From Planctomycetota bacterium (GTDB lineage: Bacteria; Planctomycetota; UBA1135; GCA-002686595), in contig JAQBVH010000317.1 in NCBI GenBank assembly GCA_027623615.1, positions 1 to 5,016 of the forward strand: 5,016 bases of DNA. The letters run 5' to 3'. Under the pieces are notes generated by a model that saw only the letters and a program-made list of their open reading frames with translations, had not been told where the DNA came from and made no database searches. This document shows, piece after piece, positions 1-5,016 of this stretch (its first letter is position 1; the number at the start of each line of letters is the position of its first letter). A program made the position numbers and the translations under genes.

Positions 1-2681
1 TGGCCGAGGACGGCTACTACCACCGACAGGCCGGCGCCTATCCCCCGCACACCTGGAAGGCCGGCTCGATCGTCGATCACCGCCACCAGAAGGCGGCGTA
101 CTGCGGGCTGCACTACCTCGACAGTGACCGGTATCCCGAGCCGTACCGGGGCGTGCTCGTGATGGGCAACCTGCATGGCGCCGCGCTCAACGTGGATCGC
201 GCCGAGCAGCGAGGTTCGACGTACCACGCCCGCGAGCTGCCGGATCTGCTGCGCGCGAACGACGCGTGGTTCATGCCGGTGTCGATGCTCACCGGGCCCG
301 ACGGCTACCTCTACGTGCTCGACTGGTACGACCGTTACCACTGCTATCAGGACGCGCGCCGCGACCCCGAGGGCATCGACCGTGGACGCGGACGACTCTG
401 GCGCGTCGTGCATGAGGACCAGCCCTACGAGCCGTGGACCCGCGACCTCGCCAGGGAGACCGACCACAAGCTCCTGAGGGAGCTCGGCGCGCCGAACGAC
501 GCGCTGCGCAGGCTCGCGCGGCTCGAGATCGCGAGTCGGCGCAACATTCAGACCAGCGCGGCCCTGGAGGGAATCCTCCTGGACGCAGAGCGCCCGCGTA
601 TCGAACGGCTCGAGGCGCTCTACGCCCTGGCGACGGGTTGGGGCGCGCCGGTCGAGGCGGCGCACCTGGCCTGCCTCTCCGACGCGGACCCGGGCATCCG
701 CGCCTGGGCCGTGCGGCTGGCGCGGCGCACGGGCTCCCACGCGATCATGGTGCGTGTGCGCGAGCTGTTCGAGGTCGAACAGGACCCGCGCGTGCAGCTG
801 CAGCTGGCCAGCGCCTGGCCAGACTTCGAGGGACGGTCGAACCTCACGCTCACGCTCGAGCACCTGTACGGCCTGATCGATCGCTGCGGTGACGACCCGA
901 TCGTGCCGCGCGTCGTCTGGCGCCAGCTCGTGGGCATGCTCACCCGTCCACGCGCAGCGCCCCTCGAAGGGGCCCTGCCCCTCGGTCCCGGGCGCGGTCC
1001 GGCCTGGGACGAGGTCTACCCGCGCCTCGTCGGGCTCCTGCTCGAACGGCGCCAGCTGCCCCAGGCCGTCTACGCGCTGCGCGCTTCGCAGGGCGACCAA
1101 CAGCTGACGGCGGACGCGCTCGTGGTCGTGCGCGAGCAGGTCCAGACGGGCGAGCTGCGCGGGGAGGAGCTCGAGCGGCTCGAGGCGGTCCTCGAGCTGG
1201 ACCTCCAAGGCTGGCTCGCCGGCGACCCGACCGAACGACTCACCCTCGAGGCTGCGCTGCTCGCCACCGCGCTCGGGGACGAGCGCGGCCTGCCGGTCAC
1301 GCGCCACGTGCTCGGAAGCCCGAAGGGCAGCAGCCAGACGAGGTTGGCCGCGCTCGAGGCCCTCGTGGCCGCGGACGACCCCGACCTGCTCACGACGGTC
1401 GAGCCCGTGCTCGCCGATCCCGCGACGCCGACTGCCTTGCGCGGCGAGCTGATCGCCGCGCTCGGCCGCCTCGACCGCGACGAGGTGGGTGCGCTCGTGG
1501 TGCGCCAGTTCGCGGCCCTCGAGCCGGCCCTGCAGCCGCGCGCCGTCTCGCTCTGTCTGCAGCGTTTGCCCTGGGCCAGATCCCTGCTCGCGGCGATGCC
1601 CGAACCCGTGCCGCCCACTCTCCTGAACGCCTCGCAGGCGCTGCGCATCGCGGCGTTCGGTGACCCCGAGCTCGACGCCCTGCTCGAAGCGAGCTGGGGT
1701 CGCGTGCGCGCTGCGCGCAACCCGGACCGGGAGGCGGTGATCGCGCGCGGCCGGCGCCTCGTGCGCGAAGGTGGCGATGCCCACAAGGGCGCCGAGGTCT
1801 TCACGAGAGTCTGCGCGACGTGCCACACGATCCATGGCGAAGGCGCGAACGTCGGCCCCGACGTGACCGGCACCGGTCGGGGCGACTTGATGCAGCTCCT
1901 CTCGAACGTGTTCGACCCGAGCCTGGTCGTCGGCGCGGACTACCGCCAGCAGGTCGTGCGCACCGTCGACGGGCGCATTCTCGGTGGACTCCTGGTCGAG
2001 GACTCGCAGGACCGCATCGTGCTGCGCGTCGAGGGCGGCCGCGACGAGGTGATCCCACGCGAGGACGTGGACGTCAGCCAGGCCTCGTCGACGTCCTTGA
2101 TGCCCGAGGGCTTCGAGGCCCAGCTCACGCAGGACGAGCTGCGCGACCTGCTCGCGTTCCTGGTCCTCGATGGCCCCCCCGGCGACCCGAACACGCGCAT
2201 GATCCCTGGCGCGGGCCTGCGCGAGATCGAGACCGAGGACCCCGCCGAGTTCGGCGCGATCCTGGCCGAGGTCGCGCCGGGCTTCACCTGCGACGCGGTC
2301 GGCGACGACGGGATGGCCCTCGAGGCCGAGCACCTCGGTCGCCCGGTCGTCGTGCGCAGTCACCCGGTCAGTCCGACCGTTCCGGCGGTGCTGTACGGCA
2401 CCTTCAACATCCCGGAGGACGCCTCGCTCCTGATCCGCGCCGCCCATCACCCGCGCGGCGATTGGCGCATGATCGTCAGGGTCGGCGAGGAGGTCGTCCT
2501 CGACGTTCCGGTCACCAAGGAGACCTGTCAGGAGGGCTGGATGGAGCGCTGGGTCGACCTGGGCCCGTGGCAGAACCAGCAGGTCTTCCTGCGCATCGAG
2601 AACCACGCGACGGGCTGGCACAACGAGTACGGGTACTGGGGTGCGATCGAGATCGTGCGTGGGGGTGGGTCCAAGAAGTGA
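1..2681 (+). CDS. PVC-type dehydrogenase-like protein with HEAT repeats and CxxCH heme domain (5' end missing)
   Basis: The frame is open from base 3 to the TGA at 2679-2681, giving 892 visible residues; the true start lies left of the window. Residues 1-125 look like the end of the beta-propeller of planctomycete/verrucomicrobial membrane-bound dehydrogenase-like proteins: H-R-H-Q-K-A-A-Y-C-G-L, then GNLHGAALN (residues 55-63), GPDGYLYVLDWYD (98-110) and a G-R-G-R-L-W-R-V ending. Residues about 154-580 are Leu/Ala/Arg-rich helical HEAT-like repeats, for example around SDADPGIRAWAVRLARR. A c-type cytochrome domain follows: CATCH at bases 1812-1826 (residues 604-608) would bind heme covalently through both Cys, with His as axial ligand; Met700 in the MPEGF motif is the likely second ligand. 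Residues about 750-888 form an additional Trp-rich, probably beta-sandwich domain. Family knowledge suggests an exported electron-transfer or sugar/alcohol-oxidising protein; the substrate is not evident. The family call is firm, the function is inference. Confidence 0.93.
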   Translation, partial: AEDGYYHRQAGAYPPHTWKAGSIVDHRHQKAAYCGLHYLDSDRYPEPYRGVLVMGNLHGAALNVDRAEQRGSTYHARELPDLLRANDAWFMPVSMLTGPDGYLYVLDWYDRYHCYQDARRDPEGIDRGRGRLWRVVHEDQPYEPWTRDLARETDHKLLRELGAPNDALRRLARLEIASRRNIQTSAALEGILLDAERPRIERLEALYALATGWGAPVEAAHLACLSDADPGIRAWAVRLARRTGSHAIMVRVRELFEVEQDPRVQLQLASAWPDFEGRSNLTLTLEHLYGLIDRCGDDPIVPRVVWRQLVGMLTRPRAAPLEGALPLGPGRGPAWDEVYPRLVGLLLERRQLPQAVYALRASQGDQQLTADALVVVREQVQTGELRGEELERLEAVLELDLQGWLAGDPTERLTLEAALLATALGDERGLPVTRHVLGSPKGSSQTRLAALEALVAADDPDLLTTVEPVLADPATPTALRGELIAALGRLDRDEVGALVVRQFAALEPALQPRAVSLCLQRLPWARSLLAAMPEPVPPTLLNASQALRIAAFGDPELDALLEASWGRVRAARNPDREAVIARGRRLVREGGDAHKGAEVFTRVCATCHTIHGEGANVGPDVTGTGRGDLMQLLSNVFDPSLVVGADYRQQVVRTVDGRILGGLLVEDSQDRIVLRVEGGRDEVIPREDVDVSQASSTSLMPEGFEAQLTQDELRDLLAFLVLDGPPGDPNTRMIPGAGLREIETEDPAEFGAILAEVAPGFTCDAVGDDGMALEAEHLGRPVVVRSHPVSPTVPAVLYGTFNIPEDASLLIRAAHHPRGDWRMIVRVGEEVVLDVPVTKETCQEGWMERWVDLGPWQNQQVFLRIENHATGWHNEYGYWGAIEIVRGGGSKK

Positions 2682-2722
2682 AGCGGCAACGAAACTCGAC
2701 TCGGATCGCCGGTACTCCCCCC

Positions 2723-3628
2723 ATGCGGCTGCTGCTCACGTGTGCCTGTTTGCTCATTTCCTTGAGCACTTCTGCAACGGGCCAGAAGTCGCTACGGCCG
2801 ACCCTGCGCAGGTTTCCGTCCTCCGTCCGGTTCCAGACCGGACTCCCGCCGCCGATCACGTTGCTCTGCTTGGATTCGGCTATCTGGCGAGCGAGCGAGA
2901 TTCTGTTGGTCGACGGGGGCGATCTGGCCTATGGCGAGGTCGTCGTGATCGAGACGTGGCGAGGTCGAATCCCGCCTGGTTCGCGGTTCGCCTTCCCTCA
3001 CCTCGATGGTCCCAGCGACACCGGGCCGTCGCATCCAGTGATCGCTTCCTCGGGCCTACAGATTCGGAAGCGTGGCCTGGAGCCCGCCAGACCGCGACCG
3101 CAGTGGGCCGATCACCAGGTGGTGCTCTTCCTGATGGAGGGGCCTCTCAGCCAGACAGTGGTCGACGAACTGTCTGGTGGTCATCTCCCCCCCACGGGAA
3201 GGAAGGTCGCCGAGGACACGACCCCCAGCATCCTGAGGATCGGTCCAACGACGCTGGCGGTACGGCCTGTCGATGGAAGGCACTGGCAAGCATCGCTCGG
3301 CTGGATCGATGAGGGGAAGTTTCGGACGGCGCTCAGCATTCACGACGATCTACCGGAACTGCGACAGGCCGTTCGTGCGCTCGATACCCCGCACCTCCTG
3401 GCACAGCGCGCCCTCGGTCTGAACGATCCTGCGCAGCGAGCCAACCTCCTCGGCTCGGCCCTCCACCGCGCTCCGGACAACTTCGTGCTGCGTACCGACC
3501 TCATCGCCGCGCTGGTGGCCTGTGGCCAATCAGCCGTCGGTGTCATCGAACCGCTCCTGTCCACTCCCGATCTTCGGGCCCAGGCCGCGGCCGCGCTGGC
3601 AAGGATTGGCGGACCCCAAGCCCACTAG
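2723..3628 (+). CDS. Predicted exported HEAT-like protein of unknown family, probably truncated by an in-frame TAG
   Basis: This encodes 301 residues from ATG 2723 to TAG 3626-3628. The N-terminus MRLLLTCACLLISLSTSATG is hydrophobic and looks like a Sec signal peptide, with cleavage probably near residues 19-21. Seen in the sequence: WRASEILLVD at residues 55-64 leading to RGRIPPGS, a F-L-M-E-G-P-L motif starting at residue 136, and a C-terminal HEAT-like segment beginning LRTDLIAALVACG at residue 256. All three align in order with the next gene, so the two are paralogues. The alignment goes on past the TAG, which falls in the last HEAT-like unit, so the product is probably shorter than the ancestral one. 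Third positions are less GC-rich than in the neighbours (14 of the first 20 codons). There is no Shine-Dalgarno before ATG 2723; a GTG at 2678 overlapping the previous stop is an alternative start, adding 15 residues. I do not recognise the family, and the function is unknown. Confidence 0.8.
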   Translation: MRLLLTCACLLISLSTSATGQKSLRPTLRRFPSSVRFQTGLPPPITLLCLDSAIWRASEILLVDGGDLAYGEVVVIETWRGRIPPGSRFAFPHLDGPSDTGPSHPVIASSGLQIRKRGLEPARPRPQWADHQVVLFLMEGPLSQTVVDELSGGHLPPTGRKVAEDTTPSILRIGPTTLAVRPVDGRHWQASLGWIDEGKFRTALSIHDDLPELRQAVRALDTPHLLAQRALGLNDPAQRANLLGSALHRAPDNFVLRTDLIAALVACGQSAVGVIEPLLSTPDLRAQAAAALARIGGPQAH

Positions 3629-3895
3629 GCCCTACTGGAGAATCTCCGGGTGGAGGTCACGGCCTGGCGGGAGTCTCCTCCAGCCATTCCGAATCACCCA
3701 CTCAAGCAGGCAGAGCTGATCCGGCGCGTCGAGCGCTTGGAGGCGGCGATCCAGGGCCTCGGAGCATTGTCCCACCTGCCGGAAGCCGCCGGGCTGCTGC
3801 ACGAGCTCCACGACGGACTCGAAGCCCGGGCGTCGTTCGACCCATCGGTAGCCTCTCTGCGCCACACGGTTGAGCAGCTCCTCCGGGAACCCTGA
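3629..3895 (+). pseudogene. In-frame continuation of the preceding gene beyond its TAG (detached C-terminus)
   Basis: After TAG 3626-3628 the same frame stays open for 88 codons to TGA 3893-3895. The first residues, ALLENLRVEVTAWR, match ALVDALESEVRWWR of the downstream paralogue with no gap from the IGG motif that precedes the stop; the TAG lines up with an Arg codon (4907-4909). The rest is helical and charged (for example AELIRRVERLEAAI), with a possible short coiled coil. Codon third positions resemble those of the upstream part (14 of 20 G or C in the first 20 codons), as expected for one gene. With the TAG read as an amino acid the full product would be 390 residues. A GTG at 3650 could start a separate 81-residue protein, but homology begins upstream of it. 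The most likely reading is the remnant of a recent nonsense mutation; readthrough or a sequencing error are the alternatives. Confidence 0.7.
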
Positions 3896-3955
3896 GTCGG
3901 CAACGCCCGATTTCATGGCGAATTGGCCAAGAACCAGCCGGGCTAACCCGTCCCC
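3896..3955. other. Short intergenic gap before the second paralogue
   Basis: This 60-base gap separates the detached tail from ATG 3956. It is slightly less GC-rich than the coding DNA. It holds an 8-base palindrome TTGGCCAA at 3923-3930 and a small inverted repeat CGGG-CTAA-CCCG at 3939-3950 that would fold just before the start codon. No convincing -35/-10 pair, ribosome binding site or T-tract terminator is seen, so any regulatory role is speculative. Confidence 0.3.
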
Positions 3956-5016
3956 ATGACGTCCCCACGAAACCTCACCATGCGACGTCCCACGATCCCC
4001 CTGCTCCTGCTCGCCCTCCCCGCCACGGCCCAGTTCGAGGTCGAGACGCCCTTCCAGCAGGCCCTCCAGCGGCGCTATCAGATCACGACCATGCTGGTCA
4101 CCGCCGAGGGCGAGGTGCTGGAGATCAAGCCCTCCTTCAGCGCCGATCAGGTCGCCTGGCGGGCGAGTGAGATCCTGGTCGTCGACGAGGGCGAGGTGCT
4201 CGACGGCAAGGTCCTCGTCACCGAGTCCCTGCGCGGGCGCATTCCGGTCGGGACCGAACTCGAGGTTCCTGCCCTGGCCGCCTACGCGGAGGAAGAGAAG
4301 CGCACGACCCTCGGGCTCTTCGAGGACAAGCTCGTGATCTCCAGACGCAAGCCGGTCCTGTTCCTGATGGACGGGCCCCTCGGCCGACGGATCGTCGATC
4401 AAGGCCGCGCCCTCGTCCAGAGCGCCGGCGGAGCGCGCGGAGTGCAGCGCTTCGAGGAGGACATGGCCCCCCTGCGCCTCGACGTTGGTGAGGGCCGAGA
4501 GCACTACTGGCCGTGCGACCTCTTCGGGGCCTGGGCCACCTCGATCGCCTGGATCGAGGGCGAGGAGCTCTTCGCGAACGTCCAACTCATGAACCCCGGG
4601 CCCGCCAAGGTCTCCGCCCAGGAGGGTGGCAGCGCCGGCCTGCGCAATCTGGTGCGCAGCTACGACAGCGTCCACGCCGGCGTGCAACGCGCCTTGACCG
4701 AGGTCGACCCCGCGCTCCGAGCGCGAGCCCTGGGCGAGGGCCTGCGCGGCGACGGCGACAACTACTGGCTGCGCGTCGATCTGACCGCCGCGCTCGTCCT
4801 GTGTGGGGAGGCGGCCGTGCCCGTCCTCGAACCCTTGCTCGAGGACACCCGCATGGTGGCCAGCGTCTCCCACGCCCTCGCGGACATCGGCGGTGACGAG
4901 GCCAAGCGCGCGCTGGTCGACGCTCTCGAGAGCGAGGTGCGCTGGTGGCGCAACCCCGGGCTCGCTCCCGAGCCGGACGCAGGCCAGCGCATGCGCACCC
5001 TGCGCGACAGGCAGAA
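3956..5016 (+). CDS. Predicted exported HEAT-like protein, intact paralogue of the preceding gene (3' end outside window)
   Basis: The frame is open from ATG 3956 to the right edge, with 353 visible codons. A second in-frame ATG at 3980 is an alternative; neither has a Shine-Dalgarno. I prefer 3956 because it gives a signal peptide of ordinary length (basic MRR, then IPLLLLALPATA, cleavage likely before Gln26) and because the preceding CCCCATG resembles the start of the paralogue. Numbered from 3956: WRASEILVVD at residues 68-77 leads to LRGRIPVGTELEVP, which reads like a small beta-barrel of the type found in many secreted proteins; F-L-M-D-G-P-L starts at 136; WPCDLFG and a helical stretch follow; LRVDLTAALVLCG at 272 opens a HEAT-like repeat running through VPVLEPLLEDTR and DIGGDEAKRALVDALE. 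By comparison with the other copy, roughly 50 residues are probably missing on the right. Third-position GC is high (18 of 20 in the sample around the WRASE motif). Likely periplasmic or extracellular; no catalytic motif recognised, function unknown. Confidence 0.85.
   Translation, partial: MTSPRNLTMRRPTIPLLLLALPATAQFEVETPFQQALQRRYQITTMLVTAEGEVLEIKPSFSADQVAWRASEILVVDEGEVLDGKVLVTESLRGRIPVGTELEVPALAAYAEEEKRTTLGLFEDKLVISRRKPVLFLMDGPLGRRIVDQGRALVQSAGGARGVQRFEEDMAPLRLDVGEGREHYWPCDLFGAWATSIAWIEGEELFANVQLMNPGPAKVSAQEGGSAGLRNLVRSYDSVHAGVQRALTEVDPALRARALGEGLRGDGDNYWLRVDLTAALVLCGEAAVPVLEPLLEDTRMVASVSHALADIGGDEAKRALVDALESEVRWWRNPGLAPEPDAGQRMRTLRDRQ

Larger units (their letters stand above)
2723..5016 (+). 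repeat. Tandem gene duplication (two diverged paralogues in direct orientation)
   Basis: The two genes share the same order of landmarks: signal peptide, WRASEIL-V-D module, VLFLM[ED]GPL, an S-[IL]-[AG]-W-I-[DE]-[EG] segment, QRAL, LR-DL-AALV-CG and a terminal HEAT-like unit. The distance from the start to the FLM motif is identical (135 residues in each with starts at 2723 and 3956). Similarity is evident in protein but patchy in DNA, so the duplication is not recent. Confidence 0.85.

Noticed and set aside
153..155. GTG as start of the heme protein
   Set aside because: Family motifs continue upstream of it to the window edge, so the gene is simply cut by the window.
1070..1873. Minus-strand open frame of 267 codons inside the heme gene
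   Set aside because: Ser/Arg/Ala-rich composition and position opposite a well supported family member mark it as a shadow.
1820..2722. Upstream extension of the first paralogue's frame into the heme gene
   Set aside because: The extension is Arg/Pro/Gly-rich out-of-frame translation of the heme domain; homology and the signal peptide begin near 2723.
3650..3895. Separate small gene starting at GTG 3650
   Set aside because: Similarity to the paralogue begins seven codons before this GTG, directly after the TAG, so the segment is better read as the detached end of one gene.
3923..3930. TTGGCCAA palindrome as an operator
   Set aside because: Eight bases with no extended symmetry or second copy nearby; chance is a sufficient explanation.
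3939..3950. CGGG-CTAA-CCCG hairpin as a terminator
   Set aside because: The stem is only four base pairs and no T-run follows; it sits right before a start codon.
3632..4873. Long open frame on the minus strand (413 codons)
   Set aside because: It lies opposite the paralogue with clear homology and signal peptide; its product is low-complexity and rich in Gly, Asp, Glu, Leu and Gln, as expected for the complement of strongly biased GC-rich codons.

Overview
The window is GC-rich bacterial DNA, and everything convincing in it reads on the + strand. The first gene encodes a PVC-type membrane-bound dehydrogenase-like protein with a heme-binding CxxCH domain. That family is greatly expanded in Planctomycetota and relatives (Verrucomicrobia, Lentisphaerae), so the window most likely comes from a high-GC planctomycete. 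The two genes behind it start without a clear Shine-Dalgarno sequence, which is common in that phylum.

Layout: (1) positions 1-2681 hold the 3' part of the large cytochrome-type gene: end of a beta-propeller, a long HEAT-like helical stretch, a c-type heme domain and an extra C-terminal beta-rich domain. (2) Positions 2723-3628 encode a predicted exported protein of unrecognised family, followed in the same frame by 88 more open codons (3629-3895) after a TAG. (3) Positions 3956 to the right edge encode a second exported protein, cut by the window, that is clearly a paralogue of gene 2. Gaps are short (41 and 60 bases) and no confident promoter or terminator is visible, so a co-transcribed trio is possible but unproven.

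The main discovery is in the gene 2/gene 3 pair. They share an N-terminal module with a W-R-A-S-E-I motif, a central F-L-M-[ED]-G-P-L motif and a C-terminal HEAT-like repeat. The similarity continues straight across the TAG of gene 2, so gene 2 is either a nonsense-truncated copy or is read through at TAG. Gene 2 and its tail also share a lower third-position GC than both neighbours. No function can be given to the pair from sequence; secretion signals and HEAT-like helices suggest periplasmic or surface protein-protein interaction.

No RNA genes, CRISPR arrays, insertion sequences or attachment sites were seen.
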